Positions 1 through 11,837 of a stretch of DNA of 64,000 bases are shown here, piece by piece. Where the stretch lies: assembly GCA_015178975.1 (NCBI GenBank), contig WHVD01000016.1:1015346-1079345 (forward strand), written 5' to 3'. The translations under genes were made by a program, and so were the position numbers. Below the pieces are notes generated by a model, which worked only from the letters and a program-made list of their open reading frames with translations, was not told the DNA's origin and searched no databases. The DNA comes from Hysterangium stoloniferum. Its lineage: Eukaryota > Basidiomycota > Agaricomycetes > Hysterangiales > Hysterangiaceae. Within the stretch, counting starts at the first letter, position 1. Every line of letters begins with the position of its first letter.

Positions 1-179
1 AGATAATGGACAATAGTACAGATTTTCTGACTGCCATCCCTCAGCCCTTTTGTTGCCTTTTTATGCTTTTGAACATTAGTTTATGACTATTTTATGACTT
101 AAGAATGATATCATGTATGACATAATACATGATGTCAATCCAAGACATGTTGAAGTTTATGTTGAATAATGTTCAGAAT

Positions 180-1008
180 TGTTAAGATCTAAGCTGGGAG
201 GAGGGAAATGCTCTAGTTGGAGGGCCGATGAAGGGAAACCAGTTAATTGGGAGGCTGATGATACATAGAGATTGTACTAGTCAGGAGGTCCAACTCTATA
301 ACTGAAGTGGAGCTTGGCATCAACTTATGTGTTGCACCCTTGCATGAACTGTCAGGGTGCTCCAGTATTTCAAACAGAGTGGGTAGTACGGTATAAATCA
401 ACACTTAGCTCAATCGACCACAGGGCCAAATCACTAAGAGTTGAAGGATAAGGAATCATGGCTTGCCAAAGATGCCTTCTAAGGGTACATATAATGATGA
501 GAGGAGGGGACTAAAACTAAGAGGGTAATCTAAGTTGATTTTTGAACTGGAGAACTGTAGTATACATGAAGAAGATTTATACTATTATGAAAATGGATGA
601 TTGGAAGGCCAATCATAGAAGTGAAGTGTCAAACAGATCAAAAGGAAGTGATGACAAGGTGGGGGAAATAGGGACAACTGTACAATACTAAAAGAACAAT
701 ACTAGGAGGATGTGAGGTGGCAAATGAGGTATATATGTGGGATGGAAAATGGAGGAGTGGATGGGACAGAGACAGGACAGGGTACGAGGGAGCTTGAGCA
801 TAATATAAACAAGTATCAGGGGTGCTGTGAGGGGTAATGATGAGGGTGGGGATCCCAATAATGAGATGATGATGATCTACTAGTGAAAGATGAGTTGTGG
901 GGGTCCAGAATGGTGCGATCCTAACAAGAATGTTGAAAGATAGTCAAGTCAAAGTGTTGAAGGGTTGTTAGAAGTTTTGTTGGAAATGGTCTTGTAATGG
1001 TTGTGATA
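180..1008 (-). repeat. Degraded LTR (copy A)
   Basis: Read on the minus strand this runs from about TGTNACAACC to CTTAACA. It resembles the other LTRs here in its 3' part: the phrase around 305-345 (cttggcatcaacttatg) matches the cttggcttcagcttatg stretch of the LTRs at 15242 and 17975. The counterpart in copy B is 13554-14374. No clear target duplication is left. Positions 1-179 hold a further LTR-like promoter stretch with a CATAAAAAGG box and CAGTCAGAAAATC about 32 nt downstream on the minus strand. Confidence 0.55.
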
Positions 1009-2199
1009 CCCCATGTGAAGGTTTTGCTGAAATTTCCACTGATGATCAAATGTGAAGTTGCTAGGATGTGTTGCTGTGTATAGAGCATATTCTCACCTCT
1101 CAGGAATAGGATGAAAATATAAAGAAAAAGGTATTTTTTCAAGTTCACATCAGAACCAAACACTGTGATAGAGAAGATCATGGCAAAATTTTACATGATG
1201 TCCAACAAGAAGCAATATCCCTTCTGTTGGCATGAATCTGTGGGTATTTAGTCCAATTCAAGTGTCTCCTCTCCTCTGCCCTCAGTTGTTCACATCACTT
1301 CATTGAACATCTGAGCTAATATTAGAGTAGACTGCACTCAACAAGAAGGACCCAGGTCATACTCAAGCCAAGGAAGGCATGAGATGGAGGTTATAATAAG
1401 CCCAAAACTATGGGAAGTGGAATCAAGCCAGGATAACCATGGCTAGGTGCTGATGGGAGAGTATACATGTTTATGTGCATGAGTTGCCACTGGGTGAAAT
1501 TGGTGAAAACAACATGCATATTTATTGTTCTGCTCACACTTGTCTATTACAGCTCAAATTTGTACCTCACCATCCAGCCCTGGTTTCATTGTGACAATGA
1601 GCCTGCATTTTGACCACTGTGGAACCACCACCTTCCATCTGCAGGTAACTGTCTCATTTCTCTTGCCAGAGGTGTTCAACAACCTCTGGATATTTGCTAG
1701 GATGCCATCAGTACATTTTATTCTCCTTAAGTGGTATCCGGTGATTAATAGCACACAGGGGAAGTGAGTCTGTCTGTTCCACTGATTTACACAGGTCTTC
1801 CACCTCCAATCTCAGTTGCATACAAATTTGGTCTAAGCAATCATCAATGAAAGTTGTTGTCATTGACATAATTGAAGTAACATCTAGACCATGGATATTG
1901 GCAGAGTCTAGAGAGCCCACAGTGCCTTGAGTTGGGTTAAACCCGAGCATCATTCTGTGTTGGAATAAGAGAGGTGTGCCTAAATTGGATTGCAGTTTTC
2001 TAAGTTAATAACATTGAAATGTCGTGTCTCAGCAATATCCTGGTATTCAAGTGTTGCATTGACACTGTTATTTATCATAGTGCATAAACCAGAAGCCACT
2101 CACTGACACAATAATGGTTTGGCCAGTGGCATGGCTGGATATAAAGCTGATCCACTAAAGTTGTGGTTTTGTCTTTTTGTCTCACTTAATACAATAATC
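1009..2199. other. Unclassified stretch of the triplicated block
   Basis: Only short overlapping ORFs occur here and I see no conserved motif, TIR or LTR end. Its importance is as the empty site: GACAT at 1865-1869 is where copy B received a solo LTR. Probably old noncoding repeat debris. Confidence 0.4.
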
Positions 2200-2531
2200 T
2201 CTAGCTCTATATAGTCTAGTCAAACATATACTTACAATCTGATCAGAAAATCAACTTATCTTTTACCTCTCACTCTAAGAACCAAGTACCAGCATATTCC
2301 CAGAGCCTGTGGGTGTTCCAACTTAACATAGCATATTCTCAGAACCCCCAGGTCTCCCACCCCAACCTTGCACATTCCTGGACCTCCCAGGATTCCCATT
2401 TTCCCCCATTTGAAGTTGGACATGACAATTGTGTGAGGGCACAACACATAAGCTGAAGCCAAGTCCTACCTGCCACCCAGATTATATACAGGTTTCCTCT
2501 GGAGACCCACCTGTAAGCCCAGAGCTTAACA
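2200..2531 (+). repeat. LTR 3' fragment
   Basis: The 3' part of a gypsy LTR related to those at 47971 and 53162. It has a TATA-like ctatatagtc, a TGATCAGAAAATC stretch about 30 nt later, the cttatgtg/ctgaagccaagtcctac phrase, and ends in CTTAACA at 2531. The 5' part cannot be delimited. Copy B holds the same fragment, ending at 16642. Confidence 0.55.
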
Positions 2532-3118
2532 CCATGTTTTGTCATTATCTGAGTCACCTGTTCTGCATTGGAAAAATTTAAAGAGTAAATGTACTACATG
2601 AACACTTGTTTTCTCTGAGCTTGACAGTGTACATAATTTGGCTTTGTTGGAAGAAAATATCCCAACAAATACCCAAATGAGATGTCTGCATAATCTGCAT
2701 TGCCATGATGGCAGCAACCACTTCTCTCTTCTTTGGGAGTTATATTTTTGGGGATACTGTCATCCCACTTTGTAGTTAAATCGGAATTTTTGCTGCTGGA
2801 TAGTCACACATTTAGATCAAAAGACTTTTACTTTAGCATTAATCCATTATTAATGTATAGTCTGAGTATTCAAATATAAATATAAATATAAATTCGAACA
2901 TCACTTAGAATTTCACTCCATCAACAACCTGAACTGACTTGACTGGTCATGAATGCAGGTCAGGGATACCCTCCAAACCATGGGATTAATATTTTGTCTG
3001 TTTGTCGGATGCACTCTCAGATCGGACCTAATGCCCACAACTTCTGAGTACTAGCCTTTTCCACCTTTCTAATGTGTCACAATTCTCGTCGTGAAGGGGT
3101 ATACATACTTCAAACCCC
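2532..3118. other. Intergenic stretch, nothing recognised
   Basis: No gene or element end is visible. Copy D starts inside this stretch, at the bases matching about 2626 (tgacagtgtacataattt), where it is fused to a truncated Tc1 element. Confidence 0.4.
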
Positions 3119-3328
3119 ATGGCAAGTGGCAAGGCCAGTGGCAGTATGGATGACAATCCGCATGCAAAAGGAATGGCTTGCTTGCGGCTGCTGATTAATT
3201 ACAGTAAGTCCGTTTTAGACAGAAAACACGACTGGCGGACGAAGAACAAAATGCAACGATACAAGAGGGATGCGAGGACTGGCATGATATATCTCATTGA
3301 GCATCAGGTGAAGAGACGATTTCCATAG
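3119..3328 (+). CDS. Small conserved ORF, doubtful gene
   Basis: A 69-residue basic ORF starts MASGKASGSMDD and is preserved in copy D (37493-37702) with a single N-to-I change. In copy B (17200 onward) an insertion after the LLIN stretch breaks the frame. The basic C-terminus (KRDARTG...QVKRRFP) is not a motif I recognise. It may be a fragment of a spliced gene or chance reading; conservation alone is weak because the DNA block as a whole is conserved. Confidence 0.2.
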   Translation: MASGKASGSMDDNPHAKGMACLRLLINYSKSVLDRKHDWRTKNKMQRYKRDARTGMIYLIEHQVKRRFP

Positions 3329-3969
3329 TAAGCATATGTATGCTAAGAGAATACACTTCTACAGCTAGACACAGTACTGTTTACGGGGAAGTAATATTAG
3401 AGTCGATTGTGTTTGTGAGGCACGGCTCTACAGTGTGCTCATCGATGATGCCCATGAGCGACAGGTACATAATCGATCCTCTGACTGCTTTTCCACCATA
3501 AATTACAATTGAAGCGAAGGTTGATGTCAAAGTGGCCATGAAACTATAGTGGCGAGGGACTTCCGGTTCACGTCAAATAAAAACATCGATATGTCAATAC
3601 ATGAGCCATTCCCTAGTGTGTAGTGGATATATAGGTATAAGGGGAGTAGCACATACATGAGGGAAATCAAACCTTAGCGAGAAACGTCGTGTTGCAACGC
3701 CTTCCGTATGTGGTGGGGCTTAGTCAGCGTGGGAGGGCACAACACACCATTTGGCTTCCTCTGAACGATGACGAATGACACTGCTGCTCTTAGCCCTGTT
3801 GAAGAAACTGAGGTCACGAACTAGGCTGTATACTCCCAAGAATTGCATTGCTTATACATTGATTCGGAAACTTTAAAACCCACTAGGATATACAACGGGA
3901 GCAATTTTTTGTTCAATAGCAAGTGTCAGTTTCAGGTTAGCGATACAATTTGAAATCAATGCAGCGGCG
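3329..3969. other. Upstream spacer; MITE empty site
   Basis: No gene is visible. The bases ggggcttagtcagcg (about 3716-3730) are the uninterrupted TA site that in copy B/C was hit by the foldback MITE at 17851-24490. Confidence 0.5.
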
Positions 3970-4254
3970 ATGTGTCGCTGTGTCCACTGTCAATTAGCAA
4001 CCCGAACACAATCGGGGTCTCCTCAATGTGTTTGTTTGTTCGGTCCTCCTTCCATTCCAATACCTACCTCTGGGGAATCATCCTGTGACGTCTACTGCGA
4101 TACTTTTCTTCCCAAACCACATCCAATTTTATTTATATCTTTTGGAGCTTGCTCATTATATCCTGATGTCGTACCCAATATTTATACAGCTCTTGCGCAT
4201 GATTTCTCATTTTGGCGGACTATGTTCGGACCAACCGCCGCTGTGACACGTTAA
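3970..4254 (+). CDS. Conserved 94-aa ORF, doubtful gene
   Basis: The ORF (MCRCVHCQLATRTQ...) is unchanged in protein at 24742-25026 and 38344-38628. It is cysteine-bearing with two CxxC-like pairs near the N-terminus and has no recognised domain. The one base difference I found among the copies inside it (CAATTAGC against CAATTGGC) is synonymous in this frame but a stop in the overlapping frame. That mildly favours this frame. It lies about 360 nt upstream of the six-exon gene and could instead be its promoter region. Confidence 0.25.
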   Translation: MCRCVHCQLATRTQSGSPQCVCLFGPPSIPIPTSGESSCDVYCDTFLPKPHPILFISFGACSLYPDVVPNIYTALAHDFSFWRTMFGPTAAVTR

Positions 4255-4517
4255 GGATCGTCTCTGCTCATTGCGCTGATGCTCTACCTGTCATTTTCCT
4301 TGTATTGGATGATATTGTGACACTAGCACTGGTTGATGTAAGTCACATGAAGTTGGAGAACAATGTTTCAGCCTTTTTTTTTCTATTTCCTACCAATCTT
4401 CGAAAATATCAAATATGATCATTATTCTCAGGAGTTTTCGGGGACTCTTCTGAAACTTTGATTCGCCTTGTCATCTGGTCTTCAATAGAAATTGTGACGG
4501 CTTCGACCCTTAAAGAG

Positions 4518-4525
4518 TATAAAAG
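4518..4525 (+). promoter_or_regulatory. TATA box of six-exon gene, copy A
   Basis: TATAAAAG lies 97 nt before the start codon at 4615 and is kept in the other copies at 25286 and 38892. Confidence 0.65.
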
Positions 4526-4614
4526 GGATGTTAGGCGTCTACGGAGCTCCGCTCTTTGTCTTTTCACCACCACCCACCATCGATTTCCGCCAGCCTCATA
4601 CCCAAGCACTCAAG

Positions 4615-5764
4615 ATGTCTGCACTCGATCTAGGATCCATTTCGTCCTCTCTTCCTCAGCACCTTGCCTCACCCAAGGGACGCCCGTTCCGCAAGACGCG
4701 TGTGGTGAAGGATATCACCACCAAATACCCTGACGTCGATCAGGCTCTGATTGAGAGTGTACGTCGTCAAATGATATCTCATATATGTTCGCTCATACCC
4801 TCCATCAGTTTGTGGCTGATTTTGACAACATGCATTTGTAAGGTTCACTAGTGCTTAACCATATATATATCACTGACGCTACCTGCTATATATAGGGCCG
4901 CGTCCTCTCAGTCTTGCATTGATGCAGTAAGCGCTAGTCGACATTGCAGTACACTCATTTATCTCACCAATGTCCTCTCTCGCAGTGCATTACCAAGTTG
5001 AAGACGCTCAATTTGTCCGTTTCCCATTCTCCTCACTAGTCACGTTTCTATGCTAATGACTCTGCACCCATTTCAGGATTACGGAGAGAGACTCCGATAC
5101 GGACGACTCCTACGATAGGAGATCCCGATCGCGCAATGGGAGAAACACGCAGGCCCGTCAGAAGCTCGCCCCCTACAAAAAGCGAGCTTCTCGTTCTAAA
5201 TCACCACCTGCCGGCACGGACGCCGAAAGTACCGATCACAAGATCGTCAGCTCTAGGTGGGGACGTGATGCTGCCGCGTCTGCGAAAGTAATGTGTTTTA
5301 TTAAGACTAACCTATGACTGTCTGTTGATTATTGTCATCAGTCCCCTGACGCAACGGGTCCCTTCCTCGCCTACCGTCGCTATCCTATCACCAGGCCCGT
5401 CAATGACCGCGTCCTCTCCTGCAACGGACGACCGCTCGCGGTGTTGGAGTCTCTCAGTCGGAATACCATGACCGCCACGGAGGGCGAATATGTCGATACC
5501 CCGTACCCCGATATCAACTGCCGCCTTCGCCCCGCTGTGTGGTCTTCTAAGGACTACTATCCATCGTCTGACACCAGTTCGAACTACAGCGACTCCGACT
5601 CCGACTCGGGCTCCTTGATGGGCAATGATGATGTGGAGATGGATGACAATGGAATGAATCGGCAAGATCCCGCCCTCTCTTACAATGGCCCGTGTTACCT
5701 TCCTGCGTTTGAGAAGTATCTTGGACTTGCTGCGAGGATGAAGGGGTTGTGGCTTGGAGACTAG
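4615..5764 (+). CDS. Six-exon gene of unknown function, paralog 1
   Basis: Exons 4615-4758, 4809-4837, 4896-4926, 4986-5014, 5077-5287 and 5342-5764 join in frame to 288 residues. The five introns are 50-62 nt, with GT...AG ends and clear branch-like sites. Exons 2-4 are microexons of 29-31 nt. The protein opens MSALDLGSISSS, has a basic stretch (GRPFRKTRVVKD), an SR/KR-rich middle in exon 5 and an acidic Ser/Asp run (SDSDSDSGS) in exon 6. There is no signal peptide or membrane segment. I do not recognise the family. The start is chosen because it follows the TATA box and is the first ATG shared by the copies. The basic and acidic low-complexity parts suggest a nuclear protein, which is inference only. 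Confidence 0.75.
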
Positions 5765-7313
5765 TTTCCTCCCACACTGTTTCCAGCCGTGTTTTGTCTG
5801 GCTTATGTGAACCGTCTTATTTATCCTCACCACTATGCCGTCCCTTTTATTGTTTTGGTTTTGGTTTATGATCTTACTTCTTGGATCGTCTTTTTGTCTG
5901 CGGATTTCAGATCTGGTCTCAATCAATTTTTACATCACTAAATGGTGTTTGATCGGCCCGTCTGGCTCTCTGGTAAGTTTTTGCCTACATATTTTAGTTT
6001 ATAAACTGAAGTCTGTCTCTCAATAGCTTATCAACCCCTCATATGGTTACATGATTGCATGCGGCAGCGATATTGTGGATATCGCCGCCCGATCATTTAG
6101 TGTTTCTTACAGTGAGCTCAATCAGTTGCATTGCATCGCGTTGGCAGTATTTAATTCATATTTCCACAAAAGGATAATTCCTTTTGAAATCTCATTTGAG
6201 TATTAGCTGAATTTATCCATGGACGCTATTTTGCATGCCTGTCGCCGTTTGCGGATTGCAGTGATATCTGTAAAGGTACACTGCCTGATCGTTGGTAGAG
6301 CCTTTCGGTAAGCCAAAAATATCATGTTGTTTCCGTTGGTTCACATCTTTTTGATGCAGGTTCCGTCGATTGTGACCATTTGCTATCCGTACCCTTTCTT
6401 CCCTTGTCATTTTGATTGTCGTCCCACCTGCGCTTTCTTGTCCTTTCCTTGTAAACCAGCGTTGACTGAGCATACATTTCCAAAATAAAAGTTTTGAGTC
6501 TGGATTCTTGTCTCAATCTAGGGCGCGGTAGTAGTATTAAACTCGAACTCCAGTCTTATCGTGTAAACGTCTAGAAGATGGGGCTCTCTTAGGTTTCCAT
6601 GGGAACTGGCAACACTTGTGAGGCGCCCGATGGCCCAGATGGGGCACTGCCCCGTTTAAAAAAAAATCTAGCTACTATATAGATTACCTAGAGCGCCTAG
6701 ACCATGAGTTACAATTTGTCTAGGATATTGAACCACGCTAGTGAACTTAGATGAAGTCGCTGCATCAGGAAAGTCGGAAGATCAGTAAGTATGCCGTCTA
6801 TATTGTCTAGAGCCATCTAGGAGAGCTAGCTCGGCTAGACACGGCTAGACACACTACTTCGCGAGATCCCTATTTACTAGTCGGTATAAAAGCTTACTAT
6901 AGATCTAGGAAGGCTAGGGAGTCTACATAATGGGTGTAGACATTCCCAAATCCCTGATGTGGGCTGGCTCGCCTAGGAGCTAGCGGGTTGATCATGATGA
7001 GAATTTGGCACGAACGGCTGCGCGACTAGTGCAATGTTTTCAACCTCGTCTACTTGTTGTACAAAAGGTATTAATTTGAATAAAAATTCAATATTTTTAT
7101 ATGAATTGTATACGCATAATGAGGTCTCCATGTTCACAATACCAGGCGCTACCTCATATTGACAAGTGTTTTGATTTAATTTTCTCCCACTTTGCAGATT
7201 ATATTTCTCATTTTTCTATAAAATTTAGTTTTATAATGCGTGCATGCTCTAGTAGTTGGTGCTACCTACCTTCCTAATTAGGCAAGTCTGCCATTTTGGG
7301 AAAGTAGCATGAT
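5765..7313. other. 3' flank of the six-exon gene
   Basis: The first 150-200 nt are the probable 3' UTR and are nearly identical in all copies. Beyond about 6600 the sequence is rich in ctag motifs (for example gctagacacggctagacac), again shared with copy D. Minus-strand ORFs here shift frame between copies and look non-coding. Confidence 0.45.
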
Positions 7314-9470
7314 AGTCTGAACATGTTTTGCCTAATAGAGCAAAACTATTAGTTATTTATATAATGAATTAACTGCAATCATGTTGAAATAAGATCTTAA
7401 AGCTCGTAAATCTCAAGCAATAATGAATATAATTTCCGTTTGACCTTCTGTGTCTCGTAGGAGGCAAACGGATAGCGTAAGTACAAGAAATCTATACTAG
7501 TTATATACACCTTGAGAACAATAGACGTATGGTGACAAAGGGTTAAGCCAAACTCAAAAGAACAATAGGGTGGCAAATTGCCAGTGTGGCACCTTATGCA
7601 TGCTCACACAGCCCTATATTTTAACAAATCAAAGATTAGATGATATGTTTCAGATATAGCAAGAAATAATAGCAAGAAATATAAAATTTCTATGCTGTAG
7701 TTGAGCTGGGACTTGTTTTCCTAATTATTAGGACCTCTGCATATCTTTGCTCTGACTTTGCAACCAATATCCACTCTCAATTTCAGCCCTGACTCAGAAC
7801 CCAATTCTTATCCTCACAAAGTCTGGTCAACATTTGTCTCTGGTCCTTATGTGATAACATTAAGATGTATCATTGACATGAATTGAATTTTCTTGACTAA
7901 GTCCAAATTTTGAATGCCTCTTTTGATGAAGTATCAATTTTCCCTGATGATAAAGTGTGAGGCTATACTAGGAGATGATGGTTTACAGATGATTCTGTCA
8001 GAAAGGTCTCAGAAAAGTTCAATGATTAGATAATACAGAGGTGGAAGGACTAAGTACAGATTTTCTGACTGTCCTCACTTGCTCCTTTTGTTGCCTTTTT
8101 ATACCTTTCATTGTTAGTTTATGACTATTTTATGGCCTAAGAATGACATCAATCCAAGACAAGTCAAAGTTTAAGTTGACTAATATTGAGAATGTTGAAA
8201 ATGAGCCAAGTTGAACAGTCAAAAGGTTGTCAGAAGTTTTGTCCGAAATGGTCTTATAATGGTTCACATTATGTGAAAATGTCAGGTATGCCCTCAGGAC
8301 CCAAGGTCCACATTTCCCAATGTCTTATTGTTCTTGTTGTTTGCCCATTTTACACTATCATCTTGTTCTACTGTATAAGCCAGTTGAAGCCCCATCCCAA
8401 CATTTGTTCATTCATCATCCTGGTCCAGAGTCAACCACTTTGCTTCATTCCATATAAACTGGTCGACTAGCTGCAAAAGGTCCGATAACTTGCAGGGCAA
8501 CACCTAGACTGGATACAACTGGATGGAACTATGTGACCCGACTTTTGATTTCAGTTTGTGTGCTTTCATTAGGTACGCAACGATGCACACTTTTGATAGG
8601 CTTGACTTGTGATGTCAAATTCAGCCTCAATGGGGCAGGAGAAGTGGTTATGTGCCTGTGTTGGGGTTTTGGAGTGAGGAAAGTGTACACACCCAACTCT
8701 GGTGCTGTATTTGGGTTCATTATCACAATTGTACTGAACTCAGTTGATTTTGTGATTTTTTCTTTTTCTTCTGGACCCACCCACCTACTCACAGCATTTC
8801 TGGACACATTCTAGACCCACCATGGGCTAGACCTTTCGGGAACACAGACTGCAACCTAACTGTGCATGACAATGGTTAATTTGTGAGATTGTTGTGGAAC
8901 CACAATATCACAAATGGGGGCAGTATAGGGGGTATAGGGTATACGTCCTGGCCACAGCATCATGTATGCTGCTAGGTCCCATAGACTAGCAGCATGGGAA
9001 GATCCTAATCCCGAGTCTTACACTACCTGGCCACAGTGAAGCATCATGAACCTCCTCTGGTGCTCATTTAAGGAGGAGGTGATTCCTATGGACTCTAATG
9101 ATAGCTTACCTTCCTAACCCCAAGATGCACTGCCCAACACGTTACATGACAGCCTGTCCACCTACAGGACATCTACTATGAGGAATGCCTTGCATCCTGG
9201 AAGGAGACAATGTGGCAGTGTCTAGAAGGCTATTGAGTAGTCCATTTGCTGTTCGAGGACTGGAGGAGTGCTCGACTAGGGACTGGAAGGAAAAGAATGG
9301 ATCCATTTTTTTCCCCCTTTCCACATCAATATCTTTCCTCACTGCCCCTAAACCCACCAACCTCTCTTCGAATGCTGGGGTCTTGGCACCTTGCAGGTTT
9401 GGGGGCTCCACACAAGACACCTGGGGGGCATCCTTGAAACTTTCCAGAACTTCGTATAGCACATCCCTTC
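7314..9470. other. LTR-like debris and unclassified repeats
   Basis: Around 7960-8270 lies sequence related to the LTR segments at 1-180 and 13160-13550. It has cagattttctgactg followed by tgcctttttatac, the reverse complement of a TATA plus start-site arrangement. From 8300 to 9140 I recognise nothing. From 9140 to 9470 the bases lead into a polypurine tract and so belong to the 3' end of a retrotransposon interior. Confidence 0.4.
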
Positions 9471-10105
9471 AAACTGGGGGGCACTGTGAGGAGTATGCTT
9501 TTACCACAGTTTCATTGTAGTAAAAGACTCCTTTTATTTCATTTATATTTTACATATTTTACTCACATTTTCCTATCCTTTACATTCTTCGACTATTGCA
9601 CCATTTCATTAGTTCAAAGCTCTGAGTATACTTGTGGGTGCTCTCAGTGCCAAATAACAACAGACACTTTTTACCCCATAACCATGACTTGCCCAGACAC
9701 CCACTTAGTGTCCTGCAAGTTGTGATTGGGGTATCATCTCGACCGTCACAGACTGGCTTTAACTATCAGTGCAATCACAGTTTTGAACCATACTAGTTGA
9801 AACTCAAACCATTATCTCAATCTGTGTGGACTACATCCACACTACTCTGTTTGTTCGACTCTCTTGTTATTTCCTTAATCACTCGAGCAGTTGCTCAGAA
9901 TCGCACTTCAAAGTCAATTCTCTTTCAGTCTTCTTAGCTATCTATTCTACTTAAGATAGCTAATCCTTTCAACCATATTGAACTAGATAGTCAATATGCA
10001 TTTTGGTCTGTATTAGACTTAGATAGTCAATACATTGTCGTGTCATACCTAAATGGTTGATATTCTTCATATATAGAATGGTTAGAACTTCCATCACTCT
10101 TCACA
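9471..10105 (+). mobile_element. LTR (family 3) with preceding polypurine tract
   Basis: A purine-rich tract (aaactggggggcac) ends at 9484 and is followed by TGTGAGGAGTATGC...CTTCACA at 9485-10105. This is the usual order of polypurine tract then 3' LTR, so the element lay on the plus strand and most of its interior is lost. A shorter member of the same family, in the opposite orientation, is at 54470-54873, which fixes both ends. Confidence 0.7.
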
Positions 10106-11527
10106 CCTAGATGCACCATCAACAATAGCAGTACCAGTTGCATCCACATCAACCCATCCCAATCTCATTCCTCTCACTTCACTTGAATCCCCTACCACTG
10201 TTTCGCATTGCCTGCATATTGCATCAATGGGTCCCATTGTTTCAACATTGTTCACTCCAAATTTCACTCCTCTCACCCAACACAAACCCCCTGCTATCCC
10301 TTCATGTCATCTAGTTAAGCCACTGACTGTTCCAGTGCCTGCTATCCCAATACCCTGCATCTTCGATTCTAACCCCTTCAATACACAACCCCCCCCCTGC
10401 TATGATTCCATCTGCACAGACAACTCACTCCTTGCCTCCCTCTCCAGGGCCTGATCCTGTCCCCTTGCTGGAAACTCCTAATGACTTTGAGATTCCATGT
10501 CCACCTATCATTAACTTGAGCTCTTCACCAGAACCTGCACCCTCCCTTTGTGTATCCCTTGGCAGCCCAATTCTCCCACCCTATGAAGAACTGATAGAGG
10601 TTGATGCTCCCAGTGAGGATCTGGGAAGAGACCTTCCCCAAATGAGTGAGAAAGCAAGGGGAAAACTGAGGGCTATAACCCTGGATGTTGAACCTGTCAT
10701 AGTAGATTCCCTACCTATCACCAATTCACACCAGCATTCTTGGCTTGCCTCCTCCATCACCACTTCCAATCCCCAAAGTGGACATGATGCTGACTGATTG
10801 GATGTGTGTGTCTATCAATTACCCTCCCACACAATCCGTGGTAGGGGGTGTATTAACACAATTAGGGGATGTAATGCAACACCTGTTATTCAAGGAAGGC
10901 ATACAAGGCTACAGTGGACCACTCATGACAGCCACTCCTATGGTGGACTTGTATTTACATATTGATGATGCCACAGAAAAAGACAAATTGGCAGAGGACA
11001 TTGGAAAGATTGAACTTTCAAAGTTCTGGCAGCTTCTAGTGGACCAAACCCATACCCCCGAGAGATGCAGATATACTCCATGTTGGTGACTTCATGGACC
11101 TGCTCAAGAGGATCTCAACAGAGTTGAGTGTGTTGGAGTGCCACTGTACTGACATGATCATGGAGTTATGGTAGCCATCTTCAGGGACTCAACCACCCTT
11201 GGCCTCCTCTCCTCATATGGCAGTGCAACCTTCACACCCCCCTCTTATCACTCGAATTGTGACTGACCCTGTTGACCATATGCACCCTATTGTTTGAACT
11301 AGACAAAAGGCTTATGGGCTCTGGGTCTCCACTATACACCATTTACAAGAATATTCATATGGTCATCACAGCACTGACCTACAAGACATCATCTTGTCAT
11401 TCTGAATAAAATGTGCTAATTGGACTCAAGCCATCCTGAACCTGGGAGGTTCCTCTCGAGAAGTTGGGGAGGAGTTCCTGATGTCTTTCAGGATTCATGT
11501 AACATAGCTCTTTGAACTGGGGGACAC
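10106..11527 (+). pseudogene. Retrotransposon interior remnant
   Basis: Overlapping short frames encode Pro/Ser-rich text (10402-10797) and a more ordinary stretch (10745-11089, with YLHIDDATEKDKLAEDIGK). The block ends in another polypurine tract (aactgggggacac, 11515-11527) directly before an LTR start. It has the position of a retrotransposon interior, perhaps gag-like, but no catalytic motif is visible. Frameshifts and stops show it is not functional. Confidence 0.4.
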
Positions 11528-11698
11528 TGTAAGAGGTACCCTTTTCATGGGAATATAACTATCTTGTCAGATTATATTCCCTACATTTTTTCCTTATTTT
11601 TTACTAATTTGTAAATTGTCTAATTTCCAATTACATGCATTTACATATATTAGTTCAAAGATCTATGTATGCCTGTGGGTACATAGACCTTTTGAGCA

Positions 11699-11837
11699 CT
11701 TACATACTTTATGTTTATGTACACTAGTGGGGATAACATAAAAAACTCAGACACTTTTACCCCATAACCACAACTTGCCCAGACACCCTTTTAGTGTCCT
11801 GCAAGTTGTGATTGGGGTATCATCTCAGCCATCTTGA
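11699..11837 (+). repeat. 139-bp direct duplication, left copy
   Basis: Identical to 12647-12785 wherever I compared it. The two copies flank the inserted LTR. This is far longer than the 5-bp target duplication of LTR elements. Confidence 0.85.

Larger units (their letters stand above)
1..7313 (+). repeat. Triplicated block, copy A
   Basis: This block recurs as copy B/C (13378-17850 continuing at 24491-27687) and as copy D (36996-41698, matching 2626-7313 only). It includes an old LTR at its left end, two small conserved ORFs and a six-exon gene. In the stretches I compared by eye, noncoding identity looks like 97-99%. Copy A lacks the insertions that split copy B/C, so it shows the empty target sites. 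The left end is cut by the window start. Confidence 0.93.

Noticed and set aside
5312-5926. 204-codon minus-strand ORF opposite the six-exon gene
   Set aside because: It crosses a clear intron and a conserved exon of the plus-strand gene, and its counterparts in the other copies are shorter or altered. It is a shadow of the GC-rich exon.
6213-6516. Minus-strand ORFs downstream of the six-exon gene
   Set aside because: The frame shifts between copies A, C and D because of one-base indels, so coding is not maintained.
8930-9010. Possible tRNA or small structured RNA
   Set aside because: I looked for acceptor and T-arm consensus and found no consistent cloverleaf. The apparent repeats are short inverted words only.
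9142-9520. Opposed 106- and 111-codon ORFs before the LTR at 9485
   Set aside because: The plus-strand one runs through the polypurine tract into the LTR, and neither shows a motif.
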